A DNA stretch of 64,000 nt from Bosea sp. ANAM02 (lineage in GTDB: Bacteria > Pseudomonadota > Alphaproteobacteria > Rhizobiales > Beijerinckiaceae). The stretch lies in assembly GCF_011764485.1 (NCBI RefSeq), contig NZ_AP022849.1:310001-374000 (forward strand), in the 5' to 3' direction. Positions 1-9,431 of the stretch are shown piece by piece (positions within the stretch are counted from its first letter, which is position 1; every line of letters begins with the position of its first letter). Under the pieces are notes generated by a model. That model saw nothing but the letters and a program-made list of their open reading frames with translations. It was not told the DNA's origin and made no database searches. A program made the translations under genes and the position numbers.

Positions 1-3000
1 ACCCGACCGATGCTCTCGGCAAAGGCGACAAGCGACGTGTGATGAAGGCGCGGGTCGGTGGACGCCTGGTCCTGAAGGCGATCAAAAGCGCATTCGTTCC
101 CACCCACCATCGGGGTCTTCCCGGCATCGATCGCGCGAACCAGCGCGTTCCACTGCTGGATGAATTTCCGATCCTGCGGGATCTTCGTTCCCAACGCGCG
201 AGCGACATCACGCTGCAGCAGCCAGCCATTGGGCTGATCGAGAAGTTCGCGATTGCGGTTGGCGCGCTCCTCTGCCGGCGCGCGCGTCAGCCTGTCGGCC
301 GCAGAACGCTCGACGGCGCCGCCCGACGACTTCTCGGTCGCGGAACGCTCCACATCCTTCGCAGGCGACCTCTCAACCGGGGAGCGTTCCGCGACGTTGG
401 CAGGTGCCTCCTCGCGTGCGGAGGGCTCGCCGCCACTTGCAGCCGTCTCCTCAGTGGGTTCGCTGTTTTCGGTGCTGCCAGGACCTTCCTCGACGACAGG
501 TTCCTTCTCGACAGCCGACCTCTCGCTACGCGCCTGGTCACGAGCAACCTTCGCCGCGGACGCCTCCTCCACGATGGCCATTTCGGCCGCAGGGAGCGCG
601 ATCTTGAGGCTCTTTGCGACCCAGGCGAGTTCGCTCTCGTGGATCAGCAGCTCAGGCACGCCTCTGAGCTGCTTGATTGAGCGCGCTCGAACGCGGCGCC
701 CGTTGTCGCGCACGGGTGTGCCGACGCGAACCTGCAACGCAGTCTTCCGCCAGAAATCCTTGATGGCGAAGCCGGTGGTCTTCAGCCGGTCGCAGACCTG
801 ATCGAAGTTCAGCTCGTCATTCTGCTGGCTGAGCGGCCGCTTTGAGTCGAGAAACGCGATGACGGTATCGAGATCGTCGCGATGGACGGCGAAGGAGCGG
901 TCAGCGCCATCCTTGAACAGACCGCACCTGATCGCCGCCTCGCCGGCGCGGGTGCTCGCCGGAGACAGCTTCCATTGCCCTTCGAAGGTCCGGAACAGAG
1001 CATTGACTTCGTCTGCAGCGTCATTGGAAATCGCGCCGATTACGTCTTCACGCGTCAGCCACTCTTCGCCCAGATGGGGCATCCCATGGACGCGACCGAT
1101 CGCACGCCCGAGCACCTCAACGTCTCTGGGGGACATCATCAGCACCGTTCCGCTGTTGCTCAAGCGGGTTCCGGCTTCAAGCTTCAGCGAATTCAATCTG
1201 ACGTCTTCGACCCGCCGCGCCTTCAGCTCAACCTGGCGCCAGGTGCTGTTGAAGTCCGGATCGTTGATATCGACTTCGAGCCAGGCAGCAGCGCTTCTGA
1301 TATCATGCCAGCCGTCTTCGATCGCCGCGGCGACAGTGGGCTTCTCCTCACGGGGGAGGAGCCGCTCCGTGTGATGGAGTTTGCCTTCGATGGTGATGTC
1401 CCTGGCCGTCATGTCCGGAGGAGGCAAGCGTCCTTCGAGCCTTGCAGCGACGGGAGAGATAGTCGCGGCCCCATCCGGAATATGGCCAGGGTTTGAGGCA
1501 GCCTGAATTGCTTCCTCCGTCAGAACCAGGCGATCGGGAGCCCTCTCCTCCACCGGGGCCTGAGGGGTCTCGGCCTTGGCAGCCTCTGCGATCGGTTCGG
1601 CAACGGGCTCATTCTCGCCGCGGTCCTCGACTGGAACGGTTGCAGCTTCCTCCGAGACGATTCCCTTCTCCATCGGAACGTCGTTCGCCGGCTTGATCTC
1701 GTCGGCCGTCACATGCTGAGGCCACGCCGTAAGCGCAGGCGTGGATTGGGTTGGCGGCAAGGTCGCGCCAACATCCGAGCTCACCAGAAAAGTGTCAGCC
1801 TCAACGCGAAGCGACGGCAGGACCTCGGGACCGCGGATCGGCTCCAACTCACTGACGTCGTCGGGCTCGATGGCCTCTTCCGGCTGGAAGTCGGCCCCGC
1901 GGTAGCCCTCAATTCGAATGTCTGCGAAATCCACGGGATTGGCAGTGACGAACCGAACATCGACGCCTTCAGCAGCCTGATAGAAGGCAACCGGGTTCCC
2001 CTCAAGGACACCGTTGATGTAGATTTGAACGTCGAGGACGTATGCTATTTGGTCCCGCGACTCGGCCGAAAATCTGGGGTCGATGCGCTGAGCGCGGCCG
2101 GATTGCTGCAGCTGGACAACGTCGGACTCCGTCGGCGTATTTACGACGAGACCCACAGCTGGGAGGTCCCATCCCTCTTGCAAGAGCTTGGCGTTCGCGA
2201 TTCCGTGGAGCTTGCCCTCACCCACTTCGACAGCGAGGTCATCAATCGTCTCGACCGGATCCTCCCCCGTCACCACCTTCATCGTTTTGCGGCCGTCAAA
2301 GCGCCGGTTGTATTCGGCCGCATAAACGCGAGCGTGAGCGCAGTCCGCGCCATAGAAGACCGTGACCTTGTCCGCGAGAACCGTTGGTTCCTCGCCCTTT
2401 CCGAGATCGAAATCGTCCTCGGCGCCAAGGATGAAATCGAGCGTCGCATCGACGACTGCTTTTCGTTTCAGCTTGGTTCGCTCCATACCCGAAGCCGGGA
2501 CATTCCCGTTGATGTCGACGCGCAGGACGTAGTTCACGACGGGAGAGATCACCCGACGGTTGCGTAGCACCTGAGCGGGGACATTGATGACTTCGTTCTG
2601 GGCGCCGATCAAAGCCGTCACGCCCTTCTCGTCATCAAAATTCGGAGTCGCGCTGAACGCCGTGACCACCGAGCGGCCGAGGAATCCATCGAGGACCGAC
2701 TGCCTGAGGTCGGAAAGCCCGCGATGGGCTTCATCCATCACGATCGCATCAACCATTTCCGGGCGGATGTGGCCCTGCTGGACCATCCGTGTGAACCCCT
2801 CATAGGTGACGAGCGTCACCGGTGCCGCCGACTTCCGGCCGACGTCGATCGCGCCCACTTCAACGTCCGGGAAATGCTCGGCAAAGCCCTCAAGGGTCTG
2901 CGTGATGAGCTGCCTGGTCGGCAGAAGCACCAGGGCGTTCGGCATCACGCCAGCTGCTTTGCCCGCCTGCCAGATAGCATTGGTCTGCGCCAAAAAGATG

Positions 3001-3257
3001 CGGGTTTTGCCGCCGGCAGTCGGAATGACGGTCAGCGCACTCGGGTCATTCTCCTGGTCGCTGATATGGTCTGCGATTGCTCGCATCGCATCGATCTGAT
3101 GCTCGCGATAGATGCCGAGGTCGTCGGCTTCGAGCAACTTCCTCCACGCCGACGCAATGAGTTCGCGCATATCCTTCGGATCGAGTTCCGGCCGCTGGCG
3201 CGCTCCTGGTGTCGAGCGGTACTGCCACAGCAGACGTTCATAGATTCCGTTACGCAT
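1..3257 (-). CDS. DEAD/DEAH-box superfamily II helicase, partial (3' end outside window)
   Basis: The reading frame starts at ATG 3257 and stays open to base 1, giving at least 1,085 residues. Visible motifs are Walker A IPTAGGKTR (78-86), DEAH (175-178), SAT (202-204) and a motif VI-like QQSGRAQR near 385, so this is an ATP-dependent SF2 helicase of the SSL2/restriction-helicase type. Residues from about 450 on are a long extension: an acidic, Pro/Ala-rich stretch, a region of unknown fold, then a low-complexity stretch with repeated VERS words (DNA about 290-400). It is divergent from the RecD-like gene across 161 bp. A copy of the recurrent AATCCTT motif ends 13 bases upstream of the ATG. 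The substrate is unknown. Helicase assignment is firm; the role in transfer, repair or defence is open. Confidence 0.85.
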   Translation of the reverse strand, partial: MRNGIYERLLWQYRSTPGARQRPELDPKDMRELIASAWRKLLEADDLGIYREHQIDAMRAIADHISDQENDPSALTVIPTAGGKTRIFLAQTNAIWQAGKAAGVMPNALVLLPTRQLITQTLEGFAEHFPDVEVGAIDVGRKSAAPVTLVTYEGFTRMVQQGHIRPEMVDAIVMDEAHRGLSDLRQSVLDGFLGRSVVTAFSATPNFDDEKGVTALIGAQNEVINVPAQVLRNRRVISPVVNYVLRVDINGNVPASGMERTKLKRKAVVDATLDFILGAEDDFDLGKGEEPTVLADKVTVFYGADCAHARVYAAEYNRRFDGRKTMKVVTGEDPVETIDDLAVEVGEGKLHGIANAKLLQEGWDLPAVGLVVNTPTESDVVQLQQSGRAQRIDPRFSAESRDQIAYVLDVQIYINGVLEGNPVAFYQAAEGVDVRFVTANPVDFADIRIEGYRGADFQPEEAIEPDDVSELEPIRGPEVLPSLRVEADTFLVSSDVGATLPPTQSTPALTAWPQHVTADEIKPANDVPMEKGIVSEEAATVPVEDRGENEPVAEPIAEAAKAETPQAPVEERAPDRLVLTEEAIQAASNPGHIPDGAATISPVAARLEGRLPPPDMTARDITIEGKLHHTERLLPREEKPTVAAAIEDGWHDIRSAAAWLEVDINDPDFNSTWRQVELKARRVEDVRLNSLKLEAGTRLSNSGTVLMMSPRDVEVLGRAIGRVHGMPHLGEEWLTREDVIGAISNDAADEVNALFRTFEGQWKLSPASTRAGEAAIRCGLFKDGADRSFAVHRDDLDTVIAFLDSKRPLSQQNDELNFDQVCDRLKTTGFAIKDFWRKTALQVRVGTPVRDNGRRVRARSIKQLRGVPELLIHESELAWVAKSLKIALPAAEMAIVEEASAAKVARDQARSERSAVEKEPVVEEGPGSTENSEPTEETAASGGEPSAREEAPANVAERSPVERSPAKDVERSATEKSSGGAVERSAADRLTRAPAEERANRNRELLDQPNGWLLQRDVARALGTKIPQDRKFIQQWNALVRAIDAGKTPMVGGNECAFDRLQDQASTDPRLHHTSLVAFAESIGR

Positions 3258-3418
3258 AGGCCATTTCCGAAAGGATTGATTGCCCGAAGCTATGGGTGAT
3301 GGAAGAAAGCCACAAAGCTGCTGGCCGAGTAATGGCACATTGCGGCGCTCACGCTTTTTCGAGCGTCTCTTGCATCGTGCGGGGATAGAGTGACCGCGCA
3401 TTCGAGTGTGCGGGGACC
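3258..3418. promoter_or_regulatory. Divergent intergenic region with one AAGGATT motif
   Basis: This 161-bp gap separates two divergent helicase genes and must hold both promoters. AAGGATT lies at 3271-3277. I see no convincing sigma-70 pair. Confidence 0.4.
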
Positions 3419-6025
3419 ATGGAGCAAATCAGGGCGATCGTTGTGCGGGTTCTCCGCAAGGACGCGAAGACGGGATCCGTTTTCGCGACGATCCGCTATG
3501 AGAGCCCCACAGGCCTTGTCGACGGCAAAATCAGCGGGAATGGGGCTGAAATCGAGGCTGGCGACTTCGTCATCAGCGACGGCAACTGGCGTCAGCGCAG
3601 CTACAATGGACGCGACGAAGAGATCTTCTACGCGAAGTCGATTCGTCCCGATCTGCCGATCACCAAGGACGGCGCGGCGCGCTGGCTCTCCACGATCTTC
3701 ACCGCCGACGTCCATGGCGTGACTCTGGCGACCGCCAAGATCTTCGCTGACAAGCACGGCGATCGCGTCGCGCATCTCTGCGAGCGGAATCCCGAGCTCG
3801 TGCTCGGTCTTTCCCGAGATCCTCGGCAGTTTCGGACGGCTATCCTTCGCGACTGGGGACGCCGCATCTCCGGCCGCCGCGCCGTCGTTCTTCTCGAAAG
3901 CTCGGGTGTTGATCCGCGCGCGATCGATTCCATCCTCGAGGCTTTCCGTGATGGTGCACTGGAGACCATCCAGGCCAACCCCTATCGCGCGGCACGCGTT
4001 CGGAACGTCGGCTTCGGGAACGCCGACAAGATCGGTACGCATATCGGCATCACGAAGGAGGACGAGCGCCGCGTCGGAGCCGCCCTTGTTGAGCTCCTCG
4101 ATGCCCGCCGCATGGAGGGGCACTCATTCGCGCGCGCCAATCTCCTGGGCCAACGGATGGAGGACCAGTTCGGCATCCCGTTGGCAACAACGAGCGCTTT
4201 CCTGGTCAGCAAGCTCGGTGACGCGAGCTCCCCCGTAAGTGTCTCACTGCGCGAGGGCGAGAGCGTCGTCATGCTCCGCGAGTTCCACGAGGCTGAACAC
4301 GCCATCGCGAAGGCCGCGGTGACCTCGCTGGTGCGCGGACGCAAGAACCAGGCTGACCGCGCTCAGGTCGTCCTGGACAGTCTGTTCTCCACCGAGAAAT
4401 ACAAGCGCTTCGATGCGTTTCAGCGCGCGGCTGTCCTCACCTCTGTGATCGAACCAATTTCCGTCCTGACGGGCGGCCCCGGCACCGGCAAGTCGACGGT
4501 CTCCGAGGTTGTTGTCATGGCGGCCGAGAAACTGGACCCCGGACCGATCCTCCTGTGCGCCCCGACGGGCAAGGCCGCCAAGCGCCTTGAGGAGACGACC
4601 GGTCGCAAGGCGTCCACTATTCATCACCTGTTGCAGGCCCGAGAGGATGTGGCGAATGGGCGGACGGTGTTCGGGCGGAACGCTGCCAACCCGCTGCCGG
4701 CCGGTTGCTTCGTCGTGATCGACGAAGCCTCGATGATCGACATCCAGACGATGCAGGCCCTTCTGGCAGCGATGCCGGCCGACGGGCGCCTGGTGCTCGT
4801 CGGTGACAAGAACCAGCTGCCGTCCGTCGACGCTGGTGCCGTTCTCAACGACCTCATGCAGGCGACTGGTCCGGACGGGCTTCGCCTTGTGCCGTGCGGT
4901 GAGCTCGTCAACGTCTACCGCCAGACCGGCGACTCCAGGATCGCGACCGGCGCGGCCGAGATACGTCAGGGTGACGTCCCCTTCCTCAGCAATCGATACG
5001 AGGGCGGCGTCATCCTCTATGAGCGCGCCGAGAGCGATATCGTTGAGCAGGTGCGCTGGTGCGTCACGAAGGCCTGCACCGAAGGCCTGCGCCTTCAGCC
5101 GCACCAGATTGCCGTTCTTGTGCCGCAGGCGCCGGGTGAGGTCGGAACGCGACGCATCAACCGGATGCTGTCTCGCGAGCTCAACCCACGCGGACGGGAC
5201 ATTCCGGGCATTCTGCCGAACGCCGACGATGCGGATATCCCGATTCCGCGCGTCGGCGATCGGGTGATGCTCACCGAGAACGACGATGAGAACGACGTCA
5301 TGAACGGCGACGTCGGGACGATCACTGATGCCTATGCGAAGCCGACGCCGTCGGGCGCGACGCGCAACATGATCAAGATCAAGTTCGATTGCGGTCACGA
5401 GGTCGAATATCCCGCTGCCCAGTGGCGCAAGCTTATCCTGGCATATGCGATGACCGTCCATAAGAGCCAGGGCTCGCAGTACCCGGCTGTCATCATGCCG
5501 GTCTGCTCGGCCCATGAGCGCATGCTGGATCGCAGCCTGTTGTACACGGGCTGGACCCGCGCGAAGTCCTCGCTCTTTATCGTGGGCGAGCGGGACGTGA
5601 TCGAGAAGGCTGTCGCGAATGTCGAGGCCTCCAGGCGGGATACGCGGCTCCAGGAATTCCTGAGGCACTTCAGCCTGGAGATGGGCCTTTCCGGCAGGCC
5701 TGAGCTCGCCGCGATTGCCCCGCCGGCGACGCCGCGAGCCGTTGCGCCTGCCCCGCTTCGCCGCCCACCTGGTCCTCCCCCGGCGGCGCCTCTCGCGGCT
5801 CCGCGAGCGGCGCGCCCGGTGCCGCCTCCCCCGCCTCGGATGGCTCCCCGCCCCCTCCCCGGGATCGGTCAGGCTCGCGCGCCGGCACCGCAGGTCAGCG
5901 TAACCTCTGTGCCAGTGTCACCGGTCCGTCGGCCGCCGCCCCCGCCACCGGGCCGGCCGAAGCCACTGCCGGTGCAGCAGCCGGAGCCAGAGGATCTCCA
6001 CCAGATTCCTTCTATGGCTCCATAG
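3419..6025 (+). CDS. RecD-like (RecD2/TraA-type) superfamily I DNA helicase
   Basis: 868 residues. The N-terminal region up to about 100 resembles the OB-like domain of RecD2, followed by helix-hairpin-helix-like repeats. The motor contains Walker A GGPGTGKST (about 351-359), Walker B VVIDEASMID (about 432), motif III GDKNQLPSVDAG (about 461), and a C-terminal UvrD-like part with TVHKSQGSQ (about 678) and YTGWTRAKSSL. The family unwinds DNA 5' to 3' and works without RecBC in most bacteria. The last 100 residues are almost entirely Pro/Ala/Arg, unusual for RecD2 and probably a disordered tail. It is read toward the IcmB-like ATPase with a 96-bp gap. It could be a housekeeping-type RecD2 copy or a transfer-related helicase; no relaxase domain is visible. 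Confidence 0.9.
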   Translation: MEQIRAIVVRVLRKDAKTGSVFATIRYESPTGLVDGKISGNGAEIEAGDFVISDGNWRQRSYNGRDEEIFYAKSIRPDLPITKDGAARWLSTIFTADVHGVTLATAKIFADKHGDRVAHLCERNPELVLGLSRDPRQFRTAILRDWGRRISGRRAVVLLESSGVDPRAIDSILEAFRDGALETIQANPYRAARVRNVGFGNADKIGTHIGITKEDERRVGAALVELLDARRMEGHSFARANLLGQRMEDQFGIPLATTSAFLVSKLGDASSPVSVSLREGESVVMLREFHEAEHAIAKAAVTSLVRGRKNQADRAQVVLDSLFSTEKYKRFDAFQRAAVLTSVIEPISVLTGGPGTGKSTVSEVVVMAAEKLDPGPILLCAPTGKAAKRLEETTGRKASTIHHLLQAREDVANGRTVFGRNAANPLPAGCFVVIDEASMIDIQTMQALLAAMPADGRLVLVGDKNQLPSVDAGAVLNDLMQATGPDGLRLVPCGELVNVYRQTGDSRIATGAAEIRQGDVPFLSNRYEGGVILYERAESDIVEQVRWCVTKACTEGLRLQPHQIAVLVPQAPGEVGTRRINRMLSRELNPRGRDIPGILPNADDADIPIPRVGDRVMLTENDDENDVMNGDVGTITDAYAKPTPSGATRNMIKIKFDCGHEVEYPAAQWRKLILAYAMTVHKSQGSQYPAVIMPVCSAHERMLDRSLLYTGWTRAKSSLFIVGERDVIEKAVANVEASRRDTRLQEFLRHFSLEMGLSGRPELAAIAPPATPRAVAPAPLRRPPGPPPAAPLAAPRAARPVPPPPPRMAPRPLPGIGQARAPAPQVSVTSVPVSPVRRPPPPPPGRPKPLPVQQPEPEDLHQIPSMAP

Positions 6026-6027
6026 GT

Positions 6028-6047
6028 CTCCTTGACCGACCAAGGAG
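6028..6047 (+). terminator. Inverted repeat after the RecD-like gene
   Basis: CTCCTTG (6028-6034) pairs perfectly with CAAGGAG (6041-6047) over a 6-base loop, three bases after the stop codon. The downstream sequence is only mildly T-rich, so this could be a weak terminator or a binding site of the AAGGA family. Confidence 0.4.
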
Positions 6048-6121
6048 CGCGGGTTCTCTTAGGATGGAACGAATCCTGTTGGATTGACGCGATTCCTTGA
6101 ATTGCGCCTCCGGAGAACGGC

Positions 6122-9100
6122 ATGGCCCTCGCGAATATCGTATCGAACGCCATCGAGGCGTTTTCCTCCACCGTGAAGAAGCCGGTCTCCAGCTTCTCCA
6201 TGCTGGAGACCACCGACGGTCAGCAGATCTTCGTTGCCAAGGATGGCTCCCTGATGTCGATCGTGAAGATCGACGGCATCACGCGCGTTATCGGCGAGCC
6301 CGAGCTGAACAACATCGTCCATCGCATGACCACGAACATGGCCAAATATCTTGGGCAGCCTGGTCATGCGCTCCAGTTCTGTTTCGTTCGCGATCCCGAC
6401 TGGTCGCCGAAGATGATCCAGGGTCAGCTCGGCGCCGCGCGCGCAACCGCTCGCACGCTGGACCTCGAACTGAAGGACCTCTTCGAGGAGCGGGTTCGCT
6501 TCTTGAAGGACTATGTCGTCTACGAGGCCTATTACGTCGTGCTCTGGACGCGCCTCACTGCGCTGACCAAGCAGGAACGTGAGAAGGCGAAGATCACCTC
6601 GCGTCCGCCGGGCTTCTGGCCCGATATGGCCGACACCCAGGATGTCTTCCGGGCTGCCCGCCCGCTTCGGGATCGACACAAATCCTTCGTCGCGAGCTTC
6701 GTCCAGGAGCTGAAGGACGTGAATATCCGCTCGCGTGCTGTTGGCGTCCACGAAGGCGTCCGCGCCATTCGTTCTTCTGTCTATCCCGACTTTGTCGGCT
6801 CCGACTGGAAGCCGACGCTCATCGGCGACGAGACGCCGATCCGGTATCCGGAAATCTCCGAGAACGACGTCTCGCATCTGCTCTGGCCGCGCATCGACGA
6901 GCAGATTTTTGTTCGCGAGGCGACGCGCGTGAACCACCGCATCGTGACGATCGGCTCACGCAATTTCGCCGGCATCGACATGGCCGTCGGACCACAGGAG
7001 CTATTCCCGTTCTCGAAGCTCCTTCGGCGCATGATCGACGCGGATGAATTCCCTTGGCGCGCGTCTTTCCTCGTCGAGGGCGACGGTCTCGCTGGACTCG
7101 GCCTCAAGGCGTTTTTCGCTTCGATCTTCAGCTGGTCGAGCAGTGAGAACCGGCCGCTCAAGGACGCGATCAAGGAGCTGCAGGAGATGCGGCTCGACGG
7201 ACAGATCATTACCCGTTTCCGTGCCTCCTTCGCGACCTGGGCGCCAAACGACAACATGGCACTGATCGAAGAGCGAGAGAGCCGCCTGCAGAACGCCGTC
7301 GAGAGCTGGGGTTATTGCATCGCGGCGCCGACCGCCGGCGATCCCCTCGCCTGCGTCATGTCGAGCGCGCTCGGTCTCGACGCGTCTGCGACGGCGCCTC
7401 CGACGGCAATTCCACTCGCCGACACCATGATGCTGATCCCGTGGGATCGTGATGCCAGCCCCTGGAATACGGGGGCGATCATGTTCCGGACGGAGGATCG
7501 CCGCATCTGGCCCTTCCAGCCGGGCTCAGCACTTCAGGACGCCTTCATCGACATCGTCTTTGCTCCTCCGGGCAAGGGCAAGTCGGTCTACCTGAACACC
7601 GCGAACTTTGCTTCGTGTCTCTCCCCCGTCTCGACCCAGGGCGTCGGCGGCGCGAAGCTTCCCCGCATCGCGATTATCGATATCGGGCCGTCTTCGTCAG
7701 GTCTGATCTCGTTGCTGAAGGAGGCCCTGCCTCCTGATCGGCGACACGAAGCGCTCTATACGCGCCTCAGCAACACCGAGGCGTTCGCGGTCAATCCGTT
7801 CGACACCCAGCTCGGCTGCCGGCGCTGCTTCCCGCATGAGCGCCAGTTCCTGATCAACTTCATTTGTGCCATCGGCACCCAGATCGGCGAGACCGCGCCT
7901 CCGAAGGCGATGGCCGAGCTCGCCGGCTTTTGTATCGATGCGCTCTATGACATGTGCTCGGACGAGGACAAGAAGTCGGAGCCCAAGCTCTATATCCGTG
8001 GCGTCGACAACGAAGTCGACGATGCGATCGACCGCTACGGCATCAAGACCGACCACGAGACGATCTGGTGGCAGGTCGTCGACGCCTTCTTCGAGAAGAA
8101 CGCGATCCACTACGCAACCATGGCGCAGCGCTATGCGGTGCCGATGCTGCAGGACATCGCGAAGATCCTCCGCCGCCCGGACATCTCCGACCTGTTCGCG
8201 GCGGCTCAGGATGATGGCGAGCGCATCCTGTCCATCCTGGAGCGCACGGCGATCAGTGCAGCGAAGGAGTATCCGATCCTCTCGCGCCCGACGCGCTTCG
8301 ATATCGGCGACGCGCGCGTCGTCGCGCTCGATCTCGACGAGGTGGCGCGCGGCGGCACCGGTGCGGCCGAGAAGCAGGCAGCGCTGATGTACATGCTTGC
8401 CCGCTTCACGCTGGCGAAGGATTTCTACCTCAACGCGCCGCTTCTGAAGGTGAACGGGCCGGCCGGCATTCCGATCATTCCGGAGAGCTATCGTCGACAC
8501 CATTCCATGCGGATCCAACGCATCCAGGAGGTGCCGAAACGGCTGGTCTATGACGAATTCCACCGCACCGGCGGCTCACAGTCCGTCCGGAACCAGGTCA
8601 TCGTGGACATGCGCGAAGGCCGGAAGTGGAACGTGCAGATCGCTTTGGCGAGCCAGCTGTTGTCCGACTTCGACAAGGAGATGATCAACCTGGCGTCCGG
8701 GATCTGGATCATGGGCGGCTCGACGCCGGCGGAAGCCGACCAGTGCCGCGTCATGTTCGATCTGAGTGAGACAGCGACCGCTATCGTTCGGGACAAGCTC
8801 AACGGACCGGGGCCCGGCGGCGCGCCATTCCTGGCGATCCTGAAGATGAAGGATGGTGCACAGGAGCATCATCTCTTCAACACGCTCAGCCCGATCGAGA
8901 TCTGGGCCTTTTCGACGACGTCCGAAGACGCGGCGCTTCGCAATCGTCTCTATGCCCGCCTCGGCGCTGTGGAGGCCCGTAAGCGGCTTGCCAGGCGATA
9001 TCCGAACGGCACAGCGAAGGAAGACATTGCTCGGCGCATCACCATCCTGGTGGAGAGCGGCGACGCAATCGACCGGGCGAAAGCGCAGGACGGCATTATC

Positions 9101-9154
9101 GCGCAAATCGCCGATGAGCTCTGCGGCGACGTGGTAGCGGATGCCCCCTACTGA
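6122..9154 (+). CDS. IcmB/DotO (TraU)-like ATPase of a type IVB secretion/conjugation system
   Basis: 1,010 residues, essentially the length of Legionella IcmB/DotO and IncI TraU. Walker A APPGKGKSV lies near 479-487 and a Walker B-like LVYDEFHRTGG near 806. The C-terminal half follows the VirB4/TraC-like pattern with a conserved arginine-containing segment (MREGRKWNVQIALASQ). In Dot/Icm and IncI systems this cytoplasmic ATPase powers assembly or substrate passage. The start is ATG 6122, preceded by GGAGAACGGC as ribosome site, with ATTCCTT 23 bases upstream. It is the only core transfer gene I recognise here; the pilins at 53.9-61.4 kb may serve the same apparatus. VirB4 itself is less likely because of the length and the long N-terminal half. 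Confidence 0.85.
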   Translation: MALANIVSNAIEAFSSTVKKPVSSFSMLETTDGQQIFVAKDGSLMSIVKIDGITRVIGEPELNNIVHRMTTNMAKYLGQPGHALQFCFVRDPDWSPKMIQGQLGAARATARTLDLELKDLFEERVRFLKDYVVYEAYYVVLWTRLTALTKQEREKAKITSRPPGFWPDMADTQDVFRAARPLRDRHKSFVASFVQELKDVNIRSRAVGVHEGVRAIRSSVYPDFVGSDWKPTLIGDETPIRYPEISENDVSHLLWPRIDEQIFVREATRVNHRIVTIGSRNFAGIDMAVGPQELFPFSKLLRRMIDADEFPWRASFLVEGDGLAGLGLKAFFASIFSWSSSENRPLKDAIKELQEMRLDGQIITRFRASFATWAPNDNMALIEERESRLQNAVESWGYCIAAPTAGDPLACVMSSALGLDASATAPPTAIPLADTMMLIPWDRDASPWNTGAIMFRTEDRRIWPFQPGSALQDAFIDIVFAPPGKGKSVYLNTANFASCLSPVSTQGVGGAKLPRIAIIDIGPSSSGLISLLKEALPPDRRHEALYTRLSNTEAFAVNPFDTQLGCRRCFPHERQFLINFICAIGTQIGETAPPKAMAELAGFCIDALYDMCSDEDKKSEPKLYIRGVDNEVDDAIDRYGIKTDHETIWWQVVDAFFEKNAIHYATMAQRYAVPMLQDIAKILRRPDISDLFAAAQDDGERILSILERTAISAAKEYPILSRPTRFDIGDARVVALDLDEVARGGTGAAEKQAALMYMLARFTLAKDFYLNAPLLKVNGPAGIPIIPESYRRHHSMRIQRIQEVPKRLVYDEFHRTGGSQSVRNQVIVDMREGRKWNVQIALASQLLSDFDKEMINLASGIWIMGGSTPAEADQCRVMFDLSETATAIVRDKLNGPGPGGAPFLAILKMKDGAQEHHLFNTLSPIEIWAFSTTSEDAALRNRLYARLGAVEARKRLARRYPNGTAKEDIARRITILVESGDAIDRAKAQDGIIAQIADELCGDVVADAPY

Positions 9155-9166
9155 TCGGGCTCGCCG

Positions 9167-9195
9167 GCCTCCGCCGCACGCGCCGCGGCGGAGGC
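9167..9195 (+). terminator. GC-rich hairpin after the IcmB-like gene
   Basis: An 11-base perfect stem (9167-9177 with 9185-9195) with a 7-base loop follows the stop codon by 13 bases. No T-tract follows, so this is a stem-loop of likely terminator or mRNA-stabilising role. Confidence 0.5.
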
Positions 9196-9431
9196 CCTGA
9201 AGATCTGACCCCGCATATGACGCGATTGGATGGTTGACGGGAATGGGTTGGTTTTGAACGACCCGCAGCCATTATCGAGTTGAGAGCATCTCCAAAGGCA
9301 CCAAACGCCTCTGTTCTCGGAAAAGCGCTTAACTCTGCTCCGATTCTCGGTGGGTGAGCCCGCACTGCTTCTTCCCCCGTTAAGGCATCTTCGCCTAGGC
9401 TGCCGCTTCGTCTGTTGAAGGTGGCCTTGCT

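Noticed and set aside
39..2567. Several long plus-strand frames opposite the left-edge helicase
   Set aside because: They are antisense to an uninterrupted frame with clear helicase motifs; high GC makes such shadows common.
4244..5668. 474-codon minus-strand frame opposite the RecD-like gene
   Set aside because: No recognisable motif and fully antisense to a conserved helicase.
9155..9431. Small gene between the IcmB-like ATPase and the methyltransferase
   Set aside because: Only a hairpin and no open frame with start and ribosome site; likely promoter region of the restriction operon.
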